Shown piece by piece: positions 10,215-21,135 of a stretch of DNA of 64,000 nucleotides. The notes below the pieces were generated by a model. That model did no database searches, was not told the origin of the DNA, and was given only the letters and a program-made list of their open reading frames with translations. The stretch's first letter is position 1; every line of letters starts with the position of its first letter. The stretch is taken from assembly GCA_951799445.1 (NCBI GenBank), contig OX637295.1, positions 434,001-498,000 of the forward strand, in the 5' to 3' direction. The translations under genes were made by a program, and so were the position numbers. Origin of the DNA: Pseudisothecium myosuroides. Lineage: Eukaryota; Streptophyta; Bryopsida; Hypnales; Lembophyllaceae.

Positions 10215-13200
10215 TCATACATACTCCAGGATTGCCTCCTCCACAGTTTCAGGTAACCTGTACACTAAATCATTACCTGCAACACGATGGTCAGCAATGT
10301 GCATTGGGAATTTCGTGGCTCTAATGTTAGCCACCAGAACGTGAGCCTTCTGAGATGTCTTCAAAAAAACATAAGTGTCAGCCGCAGTTCCATATTTTTG
10401 ATAGTAACGTCCCTGAATCACCAAATCTCCCGGCTCAAAAGACTCACCCCACGAGCACTCAAATGCCTTCCTACATGTATACACTTCCTTAGTACAAACA
10501 AGGACATAGAAGTCAACATTCTCTTCATTGTTAGGAGCAACATTGATAGCAAAATTATCACCAAGCTCCGTTATCGAAGCAAAGTATTCACCATTCGTTC
10601 CAAACTCATCCCAGTCATCTTCCTTGAACTCAGCCATGACTACAGATTGGACATAACTTGGCTTATGAACAACAAGAAGCTCAACCTCCCAAGTTTGAGC
10701 CCAAGCCAAATTCTCACATGCCCTCCAGTTACGTTCAATGCAAGCAGTACAGAAGCAAGCCAAATTTCGCTTCAACAACTTATTAACATCCATTGACCCT
10801 ACTGACTGGACAGAATGCACCTCTCTGCATCCTTTGATGGGATCAAAGTCGAAGTTACTCTCCCTGTCAACGTCGTCTTCTAGAACGTGCCAGAAGGTTC
10901 TCTGCACTGGTCTTCGATCACCATACGCAGTTCTTGGCCTTTCGCTCAATTTGGCTCTCAAGAATTCGACAACTGTTTCAGCATCCTCAAGGCGTGGGCC
11001 ATGCACATCAAGTTGGGCAGTCCGTATGTAACGTTTAAGCACAGCACCTGCCCCGTCATGGGGGCCCTTACCATGTCCAGATCCGAAAAAGCTCCACATA
11101 CATGCACACCCATTAGTAATTTCTGGATACCGACTTACAAAGTACCATGGAATTCGACTCTTAAATTGGCCAGCACAACCATCACTTCAAATCCAATGAT
11201 TTCTAGGCCTGAAGCCTCCTTTGGTGAGACTGTCCCAGTGAAGCATCAGACAATGTTGGACAAAGTAGCTATCATGCTTTTTGTCGTCACTGATATAAAA
11301 ATGGTACTCCATTATATTCCTAGTACTTTCATCAGTAGGGTCAGGGTTTGGATTTCTCACCCACGTAATGTGCACCAAGATGGTGATCTGATAGCTATGC
11401 CAATGCATAGACTGCACCTCGTTTTGGACCTCAAACGAGTAGTTTTCAGCAAAATCAATCACGGATACTATAGAATCAGCAGGAAAGCTTACAAGACAAT
11501 TTTTGAACTGCTCATCCTCCCACTTTGCAACAAAAGAATGACGCACAAACTCTTGGAGTTTAGGTTTCAGATAACTCACAAACTCGGCAGAAGAGGTTTC
11601 TTTGTAAACCAACGTTAATTTTTTTTTTCCTCGCCTTTTCTGGTTGTGATTGCTTCCATTGCAAATCGCTTCCATTTCACTTTACTGTTGGAACTCCCAT
11701 CTTCCTCAATGGGGCAGAGAGGAAGAAAGTCTACTCCATAGTTTTCACAGTCACCGAAAATGCACTCCCTTTTATACCATTGGCATTCATCAATCCGAGG
11801 ACACAAAATAGATTCCACTATAGCCGTGACCCCGGGAAAGGTGGACTAATCGGCACAACATCGGCCCTCCCCATTCATAGCTTCACACACCTCACACTGA
11901 CATTGGCAAGCACTTTTAAAGTGCAGTGCAGACAGAACCCGCATGTAATTGAATCCTACCCTAAACTCCTCCATTTCAACATGATAAATACAGCAACAAA
12001 CATTTCGTTCCTTCAGTCTTTTGACAAAGTATGGTTGGAATGAGTCAAAGACCCTCTTACCAACAACTACCTGGGGGTTTGCAGCTTGAAATCGCATATA
12101 GAATTCCATCTGCAGCCACAACATCACTGCATTAAAGTCCAGCCGAGAACTCTGAAGGTGCCATACGAGTACTGTCTATCATCAAGCTCAGTCATCAACA
12201 ATTGTAAACATACTTGAATATAGAAAATTTGGGTACAGTGCTTATACTCTCTGCCTGTGAAGTGCTCCAGCTTCCCCTAGAAGTTCATAAAACTTGCAAC
12301 AAATTGACATGGACCTTTTGCCTACTCCATTATCAACCATACATGATGAGGAAGACTCAATAGAAAACTAACTCAATTCCTTGCAACAATGCAATTCGTC
12401 ATACAAGTTGCAAGAGATTCTAGGAAGCCATACAATTGTAACTGTACTTCATTGGACACTAATCAAACTCAATAGAACAATAATTCAATTCCCATCGAGA
12501 TTGCAACATTGCATACAACTTGCGTAAGACTTCAGGAAGCCATAGAAGTCCAAATGCACTTCATTGGACACCATTTCATTACTCCTCTTTTACAACATCA
12601 GTCTTCATAGGTCCCATGCGACTCACTTGGAATGCATTTCTACCCTATTGCAGTTCACACAAGTACACCAAACTGACTGGATCCCAAAGGCCGCCTCACT
12701 CAAAGCACAATTCCATGTGTGAAGATGAATGGTATAATAGAAGAGGTCACTATTTCCCTATCCTATCCATAGAACCTATAGAATGCACCCAACAGTTCCA
12801 CAACTAAAACCCTAAACCCTAAACCTTCACATACTTTCTGCTGTACCCTAAACCACACCCGATACATTCAGGCAGTCTACTCTTGCCCTCCATTCTGGAA
12901 TACCCTAAATCCTAATCACAAAGACAATCAATCAACCCAAAATTGCACAGATTGAACAATAAACACAGATTTTATACCTGTGATTCCAATAGATATTGTG
13001 TATGGTGTTTTTCGTAGATACCAGCTGCAATCCAGTTCTTCACCACCTCCTTGCGATTTGGACTAGCCCGGGTTTCAGCAATCCACCAAGCAATAACTTC
13101 CGTCTTCACGAAATCAGACGTTCGGTCACTTCTTTGTTTTCTCACAGAAAGAGTCCAAATTATATGATCACTACTCCCCATAGAAGCCCGCCTTTGCACA

Positions 13201-13781
13201 GCCATAGTCACATTACGATGATGGACATTCAGCAAACGGGCTGTTTGTCTTGCGGATCCCGATCCCAAAGACCTAGAACTCACAACTGCTGTAAGAATTG
13301 CATGCTTCGCTACTAGCTGTGCCTTGGTTTTGGCATTTTTCACTTCGGACAACGACTGAACCAACCCAGAGACGATGGAAGCTTGCGTTTTGGCCTCATC
13401 TGAAACCCTTTTTGAGAGCGACAATTGTGAGGTGGTAAACGGGTTTGACCACAACGCCTGCAAACCCGCTTCTCTGTGGCGTCCATCTCTGTGCTCACCC
13501 AACGTCGACTTCACACACTCTAGTATGGTTGTAACATCACGCGACACCTCCCGCCGAATAACCCTGTCATGATCTCGAGAACTCTCGCTTGTTCCTCCGC
13601 GCTCTTCCCCAGCATATAGTCGCTCTTCTTCTTGCATCCGACCAAGCTCCTCTCTCCTGAGAAGCCTACTCCTTTGTTGCCGCTCTCTATCTCTTTCTCT
13701 CCGTAAGGACACTCTTTCTCTTTCAGCCGGACCTGGACGCTTTACCCCAGTCCGCCTTGCCAAATCTCTTGCACTTGTCAT
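10215..13781 (-). pseudogene. Transposase-like protein (DFAENY / SDGCAGQFK / HGKG motifs), broken
   Basis: A two-exon gene on the minus strand. Exon 1 (13781-12978) begins with ATG just after an acceptor (TTGTACAG). It carries an Arg/Glu-rich charged region, then a helix-turn-helix-like segment, and ends at CAG|GTATAA. Exon 2 starts at 12151 after CTTCAG in matching phase 0; the intron is 12152-12977. Exon 2 has a Cys/His cluster (C-C-C-I-Y-H) and then three acid-bearing motifs in transposase order: D-F-A-E-N-Y (about 11450), S-D-G-C-A-G-Q-F-K (about 11180) and H-G-K-G-P-H-D-G-A-G-A (about 11070). These suggest an RNase-H-like DDE fold; I recognise the motif set from element proteins of bryophytes and animals. 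Breaks: TGA at 11187-11189 just before S-D-G-C, where Trp is expected; TAG at 11846-11848; and a frameshift in a run of ten A (minus strand) at about 11620. It is a recently dead copy. Confidence 0.75.
12806..12825. repeat. Short interstitial telomere-like repeat (telobox)
   Basis: AAAACCCTAAACCCTAAACC lies within the intron of the minus-strand transposase-like gene. Further CCCTAAA words follow at about 12847 and 12903, and again near 13809-13838 beside the exon 1 start. AAACCCTAA is the plant telomere unit and also the telobox found in plant promoters and first introns. Confidence 0.7.
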
Positions 13782-14690
13782 CTGTACAATAATAAGCGTC
13801 CTCCTCCTCTAAACCCTCACATTGTGAACCCTAAACCCTAGACTGCATGCCAAATGAATAACTGTAATAGGCACTGGTTCTCCTAAACACCTCAGTAAAC
13901 ACTGTAATTGAATGTTTAGAAACACTTCAATTTGCAATCGCCAAATGTGCCATCACCCCAACTCAAAGCCCGAATTGAAACAGTAAAATCAAACTTCACC
14001 ATAGCTAGGACACGTTGCACAGAGGAAGCACTCAACCAGCAGAGAGAGACGCAGAATGACTGTTCTGGAGGGATGGGTTCAGAACCCTAATCGGGTCCCG
14101 CGTCCCAGGCCCGAGTCCCGTCACAAATGACCGGGAATAGCGTTCCCCGTCTTCTTCTACCCTGCACCTGTTGAATGCTAGCATTCAAGCAATCTCCCAA
14201 AATGAAGTATAAATTCAAAGCCCATTTGTAACTTTTAAAAACATTTTGGATCAAAAAAAAAATTTAAGAAAATACCTTGTTTTGATTCTTTTATGGACTT
14301 TTCTAAATACAGCTGAACTTAGCTGCTTCAAAAGTCCATAACTACTATTTTAAGACCACAATACAACAAAGCAATATAGTTTAGGGGTGCCTCAATCTAT
14401 ACTACAACACGTCATGAGTCACTAATACAATTACAAGAATGTTCTTTTCATTAAAAACGCCTTCACAAAATAACATATGGACTTTTCTAAATTGAATGTA
14501 CAACTTTAAAAGTCCATAGCTCTTTAGGTAAAGAAAATATCTTAATAATAATTATATAGTTGCCTTTGCACTCAAGTTGAGAGTGTATGTTCAAATTTGT
14601 AGGTCAAATGGTGTAGTCAATTTTGTACAATGTGGCTTGCAATGCAAAGGTCTCACTGGAAAAAGCACTGTGACATGAAAAGTGGTCCAC
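13782..14690. other. Probable intron / spacer of the minus-strand gene
   Basis: AT-rich with an acceptor-like tract just upstream of 13781 (minus strand). It contains two telomere-like words near 13809 and 13833, and three scattered copies of TATGGACTTTTCTAAA-like and AAAAGTCCATA-like words at 14293-14342 and 14473-14520 that form loose inverted pairs. No coding evidence. Confidence 0.35.
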
Positions 14691-14915
14691 TCAACCGTGC
14701 ATCCACCTAACGGAGTCCACCTTCTGGAGTCGACAAAGCTCGTCTTCCAAAAGCTCTTTTTCCTCCTCACCATCATCAAGATGCTGCATAACAAAAACTT
14801 CTTCCTCTTGTCCTCTAATCTCTGGCTGCACAGTCTCATCCATCCTAGGCGTAACTACCGGCCGATCTTCTTGTGCCAAAGGAAGAGGGGACTCGACCAT
14901 CTGCAAAGCAATCAC
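14691..14915 (-). CDS. Acidic small exon (minus strand)
   Basis: Reading on the minus strand, an acceptor TTGCTTTGCAG precedes ATGGTCGAG (start about 14900). The frame is acidic (E-E-E-V-F-V-M-Q-H-L-D-D-G-E-E-E) and runs to a possible donor CGTTAG|GTGGAT near 14712. It lies upstream, in the direction of transcription, of the transposase-like exons and may be an N-terminal exon of the same gene. No domain is recognised. Confidence 0.35.
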   Translation of the reverse strand: MIALQMVESPLPLAQEDRPVVTPRMDETVQPEIRGQEEEVFVMQHLDDGEEEKELLEDELCRLQKVDSVRWMHG

Positions 14916-15124
14916 AAAGTTTAATATATTGAAGTACTTGTATTATCATTTCACTGCATTCAATACAAAATGTAGATTAAAAGATAATAACATAGAGTTT
15001 TACTAATAAGGATATAGAAAATCTCACATAAAAAGCACATTGAGAGAATTACCCTACATACTTATAACTGAGTACATGTGTGCCCAGCACAACTCTAGCT
15101 AAAATGACAAGATAGTAGTTTCAT

Positions 15125-15580
15125 TTAAATGGAATGAACACTGCAATCCGAGTCAGAGCTCAGATGAATAAGAACAACCTCCTGTTTGCCCTTGATCTCA
15201 CTACAGGCACAATCACAAAATTCCTCAATTTCAGGACTACAAATTGAGACTGAAGACAGTGTCTCGGAATTGTATTCAGTCTCTGAACTCTCTGGTGAAA
15301 AAAAAGGTTGCCTGCGTTTTCTTTTCTTTTTACCACTAAAGTGACTAAGATGTGGCTGTTCCACATAGTCACAAGCCCTGTCACGAGCATCTAAGATGTC
15401 CCCCAAACCTACCAAGTCCGGGCATTCTAATGGAACGGACTCGCTAGAAACTTCAACGGCAAAATCACTCTGAATCTGTGGCTCTGAAGGGCCGCCCACA
15501 TCAGTGATGGGCACCGTAATGGTTGCCACAGCGGATGAAGATGCATGCCCTATTTCACCTTTATTACCCTCCACCTGCAC
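15125..15580 (-). CDS. Ser/Glu-rich exon (minus strand)
   Basis: A minus-strand frame of about 150 codons bounded upstream by an acceptor-like AAGTGCAG and ending in a stop at 15125. The product is low-complexity acidic with one basic patch (K-K-K-R-K-R-R-Q) that could serve as a nuclear localisation signal, and a Cys pair (C-D-C-A-C) near the C-terminus. It may be an upstream exon or neighbour of the transposase-like gene. It resembles in style, but not demonstrably in sequence, the acidic exon at 27.6 kb. Confidence 0.35.
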   Translation of the reverse strand: MQVEGNKGEIGHASSSAVATITVPITDVGGPSEPQIQSDFAVEVSSESVPLECPDLVGLGDILDARDRACDYVEQPHLSHFSGKKKRKRRQPFFSPESSETEYNSETLSSVSICSPEIEEFCDCACSEIKGKQEVVLIHLSSDSDCSVHSI

Positions 15581-15983
15581 TTGCCAAAATTAAACATAAA
15601 TCTTAGCATTTGTATCATAGAACAAGTTTAAGACTGTATGCAAACTCCTGCAATAGAAGAGGCATTACCATTTTTATTAAAGAATATGAATGTTCTAGAA
15701 CTACTGGTATGGATATCAACATGCTACATGTGAAATTGTTCAATGAAATGAATACATGGAAGATGCTTAAGTCTATTCTATAAAAGTCATAAACTGTTAA
15801 ATCATAATGGTGATAGGAACAAATACATTTTCATTTGAAACAATTCAAACAAATTGATGTGAATAACCCCTCACTATATTGCAATTTTTACATCAATGCA
15901 TAAGCCGTCCAAGCCAAGTCATAGTCCTAAAATATTAGAGTAGAAAGTAGAGTCCACACTACAATGGCATGTGCATAAAACCA
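15581..15983. other. AT-rich intergenic
   Basis: No gene, repeat or RNA recognised. It separates the Ser/Glu-rich minus-strand exon from the first foldback element. Confidence 0.35.
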
Positions 15984-16079
15984 TGACCAAAAATGGAGGT
16001 AGCGCAAGGTACCTCAACAAACCCCATCAGGTCCGACGGGGTTCGTGGGGGTACCTTGCGCTATCCCCATTTTTGGTCA
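15984..16079. repeat. 96-bp nested foldback element, copy 1
   Basis: It begins TGACCAAAAATGG and ends CCATTTTTGGTCA, so the termini are inverted repeats of 13 bp. The arms contain GGTAGCGCAAGGTACC and its partner GGTACCTTGCGCTA, and the centre is a CCGACGGGG-type palindrome. The length is exactly 96 bp, as in copies at 16707 and 23437. It has no coding capacity and is a MITE/foldback type. Confidence 0.85.
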
Positions 16080-16706
16080 CAGTTTCACATATATTCTAAA
16101 GAAGAAGGTTGCAAACAAAGTGTTTGATGTATCAAATAATATACTAATTCTATTATAGAATCATTGCAAAATGCGAGGGATCATTCTCGATCTAGCCTAC
16201 AAGAAAATTCAAGCAATTCATTCATTCATGGGATAGAACAATCTTCATTAAACTGGGCCAATTCAGGACGCGCTTCAAGATCATCTACCCTTACCAATTC
16301 TGGACGTCAAGAAATAAACCAAATTAGGAATAAAGTATGTTAGCTTTGTCGATATAAATTAGGCATAAAAATTTGGATTCCCAAACTATCCGTCAGAATG
16401 GACTCAGTATTTTGATGTTCTTGCTTGCAGTTCTAGGCAACTCCGCAAGCCAAAGTGAGTCGATTTCTTATTGGCTATGATTTGAATTGCAAGTGAAAGA
16501 CCTAACTCACACCCATCGATGCAGCCAAAGCAAATTCGAAAAACTTCAAAGAATTCTCAATCTATAGTTCAAGAGGTTCATTATATGGAACATAATGGAC
16601 AAACTACGCTAATACACGACCAAAAAATCGACCAAAAGACAAATGAGAGACCTACAATATCACAATCCCAAGAAAAAACCTAGATCATGGAGATTTCAAG
16701 AAGCTG
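16080..16706. other. AT-rich spacer between foldback copies 1 and 2
   Basis: No gene, repeat or RNA recognised; short open frames carry no domain. Confidence 0.35.
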
Positions 16707-16802
16707 TGACCAAAAATGGGGGTAGCGCGAGCTACCTCCATGAACACCGTCGGAGCCGACGGAGTTCGTGGGGGTAGCTTGCGCTACCCCCATTTTTGGT
16801 CA
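16707..16802. repeat. 96-bp nested foldback element, copy 2
   Basis: Termini TGACCAAAAATGG / CCATTTTTGGTCA. The left arm holds GGTAGCGCGAGCTACC and the right arm GGTAGCTTGCGCTACC. The centre CCGTCGGAGCCGACGG is palindromic. This is the clearest example of each arm being a hairpin in its own right. No target-site duplication is obvious. Confidence 0.88.
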
Positions 16803-17194
16803 ATTTATTTAAATGGATTTCTAACAACAATGTTACAAAAGAAATGTAGAAATTCCTCTTTGTTTTCATTAGTATAATCATGCCACAAAATCGTCAAAGA
16901 CCAAGACCTCAAATACACATCAAGTGCTTCTTACCAAACAGATGAGTACAAACTCTAATTTCTAAACTTTTAAAACACAGGTCCGGGGAATTAGTGGCTT
17001 TGAGCTTCCAAAACAAGTAAGTACTTGCGGATATAAATGCCGACAAAATCGAATCTAATTTTGGGGAATTAGGCACCAACTGAACTAGCTGCTGTAAGTA
17101 CTACGTGCTATGATCCACGCACTTACCTTCGCTGGCACTTCACTAATTGTTAACTAATAGAACTACAACTTCAAAATAGTCAAGTAGTTGATAA
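16803..17194. other. AT-rich spacer between foldback copies 2 and 3
   Basis: Nothing recognised beyond AT-rich sequence. Confidence 0.35.
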
Positions 17195-17315
17195 TTTTTT
17201 TTGAAAAAACTGAAACAGGGGGTAGCGCAAGCTACCCCTACGAACCCTATCGGAGCCGACAGTGTTCATTGGGGTAGCTTGCGCTACCCCTTGTTTCGGT
17301 TTTTTCAAAAAAAAA
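17195..17315. repeat. Nested foldback element, copy 3 (different outer arms)
   Basis: The inner part is the same family (GGGGTAGCGCAAGCTACCCC left, GGGGTAGCTTGCGCTACCCC right, centre ATCGGAGCCGACAG). The outer arms are TTTTTTTTGAAAAAAC...GAAAC and GTTTC...GTTTTTTCAAAAAAAA instead of TGACCAAAAATGG. The core has therefore been carried with two different outer stems. Confidence 0.85.
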
Positions 17316-18653
17316 GTTACCTCGGAATTTGCTTCAGCTTTTGTATCTTGATCTTTTGTTTATCAAGATGGGTAATTTCCGCTAAGTTCATTTGAATACA
17401 GCAAAACTTGCAATAGAATACTGCAGGCATTGATCAGTCTCAATCACTCAACGTTCGGATTATTTTAACTTGGAGAGGCCACGTAAATATAAATCGAGCT
17501 CTGCGTGCCAATTACAATTGATTCCGCAACTACTCTGGTGAATCTGTTCATCTGACTCCGCAATTACTCTGATGCGCGCATCACAGGTTGACGTGGTAAA
17601 TTCATTAAGTTCTGATTGATCGAGACCTCCGTAACTTAACCACAAGCTAGTTGGGCCACAACTATAGCACCCTCCGCAAGCAGTCCGCACTCCAGCCATC
17701 ACCTATGCGCTGCACTGCAAAATATCTAACGCCATGGATAGGCAGGAAGGCGTTAAACTGGAGGCAATAATTTGGCATTCAAGCATCCGAACATTCAAAG
17801 AATTTGTCACATTGTTGACCTCCAATATCAGACTTTAGCTTCTGCACGTCATGGCTTCTTTAATGACAGAGTTCAGATTGCTATATTGATTTCTCAATAA
17901 TGACTTCTATTTGTTGATCCCTATTCACTTTTTACATGTGATTATGGTGACACAGTCACGTCCGTGTCCCTGCTTGCAAATTCATGGTCTCATTTGAACC
18001 TTCCATTGTACACGATTATATGAATGATTTTCATTACCCACCCGCTCACGGTTTGATGAGATCGATGTGCCCCAAAAAATGACTCTGAAATATTGAACTA
18101 AAATTGATTCTGAGAAGAAAATACTCACTAATGACGATTCAGTACCTATCCACTTCACCTCCACATATCAGAAGTTACAAGATATGCACACGAAAATAAA
18201 AAACAGCAAAGGTCGATTTTGCAACTATTGGTTCTTAGCTCGACAATTTACTGGGTCTCAGTTTGGTGTATCGATCTACTGGTTGGGTACTGGGTTAGTC
18301 AAATAATGTTTTTTCAAATGTCTACCACTGATTCTAGTAAGGTTTGCATGCCATGCATGAATAAAAGAGTCAGGTTAACGACTGAGAAGTACTATACTAA
18401 CTCAGAAAGCTCAGGACATACTTGATAGAAGCCAAGCATACTGATTCTTGACAAATATACTTGAAAGAAGAACTGCCTTTTCTTGACAGGCAAGCAGTCA
18501 AGCAAAAATACAATAATGCTTATAGACGAGCTCAAAATAAATCTAGAATTCAAGAAGGCAAGCCGCCATGAGCGCACAATGTACTTCACAATGACTGAGA
18601 GATTTTGAAAACTTCTGACCTCCATTGTTTCTTCCGTTTGCGCAGCCTCCGAA
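17316..18653. other. AT-rich intergenic
   Basis: No supportable gene; the open frames are short and lack motifs. No strong repeat noticed. Confidence 0.35.
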
Positions 18654-18953
18654 ATGGGTTCCTCCGGCAGCGGCAGTTCCTATTCCCTGGTGCGGCTCCG
18701 CGTCTGCATTGCCGTGGTCATGGTCTGTTGCTGCGGGTCAAACATATGGCGGAATGAAACTTTTGATAAAAATTTGACACTGAGAGCAACAACAAACCAA
18801 GTCCGCTTCAACTGTACTTATGAACCAAGCAAGAATGACGGCAATATAAACCCTGTTGATAATGCTTCAGTCAGCTGTACCGAAGGGACCCAAAGTTTCA
18901 GAAATCGGCGGTTTAGGCTGCATGGACGGAGTAATGGGCCGCATTATTTTTAG
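18654..18953 (+). CDS. Small ORF with signal-peptide-like N-terminus
   Basis: An ATG-initiated 99-codon frame ending in TAG. Residues 13-32 (V-R-L-R-V-C-I-A-V-V-M-V-C-C-C-G) look like a signal peptide or membrane anchor. They are followed by four N-x-S/T sequons (NET, NLT, NCT, NAS) and two further Cys, as in a secreted or extracellular fragment. No homologue is recognised. It could be a first exon of a larger gene or chance. Confidence 0.3.
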   Translation: MGSSGSGSSYSLVRLRVCIAVVMVCCCGSNIWRNETFDKNLTLRATTNQVRFNCTYEPSKNDGNINPVDNASVSCTEGTQSFRNRRFRLHGRSNGPHYF

Positions 18954-20124
18954 CCTCCACCTTTTCTTTGGCCCAGACTGTGATTCCGAGATCCAGCGGA
19001 GAAGGTTTCTAAAATTTGCCTGAACGACTAGTAGTATTCACCGACTCTGCAGGAAGTAGTGCAATGAGTGCATTTTGAAAGCAGCCAATATCGTGATTTG
19101 TGGGCACCGGTGTGTGTGAATGAACCCCGATGGTGGACGGAGCAGGTAAATCGGAAAGACTCCATAACCTCCTGGCTCCTATTTCTGTAATATTCCATTT
19201 ATGAAAAAGAGCATGATTCATGGCGGCTCCATTCCATTGTTGGACAGAGTTGGTTGTTCTCGTAAATTCCTGTATCCCAAAATATTTCTATTCTGGAAGG
19301 CGGAATTTTCGAACTCGGCACAGAATGACAGCTAGGAGCCACAATGAATTCAGAGAAATAATAGTCGACAATTCAAAAAATCGACGCTTTCCTATCCACA
19401 TGGATTTGCAAGTATGGAGACAAATTTAAAAAAAGAAAAACATAATGCCTGAACAGTTTATGTATTTGCGTGGAATTTAGAATCCGTAAATTTTGTGCCA
19501 TCTGATTGGCGGCAATTGCCACAGCTGACAGAGTGACTCAGTGTCTGAAACTCCGTGATACTGTTTGTAATTGGTAGATAACTACCTGATTTGGACCGGT
19601 ACTCTATTATACTTGGGTTGATATGCGACTAACATCTTATTCATACTTGGGTCATATTGTCTGCTACTTGGTGATTCTAATGGATGACTATTAGTAACTA
19701 GATTATATTGACTGCTTCTCGATGACATTTGGTTATACTGGAGGTGATACTTGTCTAATTTGTGGGTGGAATTGGTTAATATTCTATGATCCTTGATTGA
19801 CACTTGGGTGGTAGTAGTTGAGACCCGATTAATATTTCAGTGGTATAGTTCGACGCTGGGTGACACTCGGTGACAGCCATGCATAGACTACGTCATATCC
19901 AAGATTTATATACTACTAACTAACCATATAGAGCTTATGAAGACGTTGTAGACTATTTTGAATCCTTTGACTAGAAATGTCCTCTTCTAGATACCTCTGC
20001 TGAACTACTATAGCACTTCTATATTCTCTAGTTTCAATTGACAGGCATGGTGATGATAGCATGTACAAGTGAAGACTTGTTACATAATATACCCGTACAA
20101 GCACAAGAAGCACACCATAATCTC
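18954..20124. other. Intergenic; weak degenerate repeat at 19.58-19.81 kb
   Basis: Between about 19576 and 19812 loosely repeated words (TACTTGG, TTATATTGACTGCT, GATGACTATTA-like) suggest an old tandem repeat with no fixed unit. No gene is supported. Confidence 0.3.
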
Positions 20125-20394
20125 CTATTGAACAAGGCAGTGGCCAACAAATAACTTAAATGACTTCAAAGGAAACACATCAAATCTTGGAAGGCTTACA
20201 TGTAGGACTCCTTCTACTCTTGGAAGATGTTGTACGCTGGTGGTATCTTCACATATCTCTTGCAGTGGCTCCATGTTCCGCACCCCAACATCTTCTTGTG
20301 CGCCACTACCTCCGCCTTCAAAGTCCAGGGCTTTCTTCAGGTTCCCGGGTGTTGCTTGACTTGTCTTCGACACAGATCTCCTTCCTCGATTCAT
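20125..20394 (-). CDS. Possible first exon, minus strand
   Basis: A minus-strand ATG at 20394 opens a frame with a basic N-terminus and an acidic, hydrophilic middle (G-G-G-S-G-A-Q-E-D). Near 20197 the strand reads CATGTAAGCC, a good splice donor, so the coding exon may stop there. No domain recognised. Confidence 0.25.
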   Translation of the reverse strand: MNRGRRSVSKTSQATPGNLKKALDFEGGGSGAQEDVGVRNMEPLQEICEDTTSVQHLPRVEGVLHVSLPRFDVFPLKSFKLFVGHCLVQ

Positions 20395-21135
20395 TCTAGA
20401 TATCCTAAGTGCCTTAGAAGAAGAGAAATAAAGAGGAATACGCTTCTTACGCTTATAGGACTACTTCTGAACCTGACTTGGAGAGCTACAATCGTCTATG
20501 ACCATGAGGTGAGAGCGTAGTACATCCGAACACAAACTGCAAGAATGAAAAGCTATTAGACTAGATATGAGGGCATCAGGAAAGACTTTGCTTTGGAGAA
20601 GTGGGCAGCACTTATATGCGCTAAAACATCCTGAGCGCCTAGCCTAGAGTGCAACATTGTAGAGTAGATCAGTCTAAAACTGCGCAATTTGAAATTCAAA
20701 ACCATGACAGCTGACAGCTCTTTTAATGTGCCGTCAATAATGATGATACAGCAACTGCAACTCTGAATAGCACCCTGACATAGACCTTTTATATTCAACC
20801 TCATTCAGAGTAAGCAAAATATGCTAATTAATGTAGGTGCGCCACTCTTTCAAATGCAAGGACTGTGAATGTATCTGATACAGCCGCCTTACACTCTTTA
20901 AGTTTTACTAAATGGCGACTCTTTTAGTATGGTTGGTAGGTAGACTGACAATTGTGCTCTTGATTGACACTAAATATTGATCCATCTCCTTCTATCGTGC
21001 CTTCTTTAGCCTAATTAGACGGTATAGGTACCATTTAGTCTTAAGTACATCATAGAGATCAATACTCCATCACTATAGAAGAAGAAGAACAAATTTCTTC
21101 TATTTGCATTATTCTCTGAGTGCATAGTTTGTATC
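20395..21135. other. Upstream region of the MULE pseudogene
   Basis: AT-rich, no gene. Terminal inverted repeats and a 9-bp target duplication of the MULE would be expected somewhere between here and 25.4 kb, but I could not identify them by eye. Confidence 0.3.
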
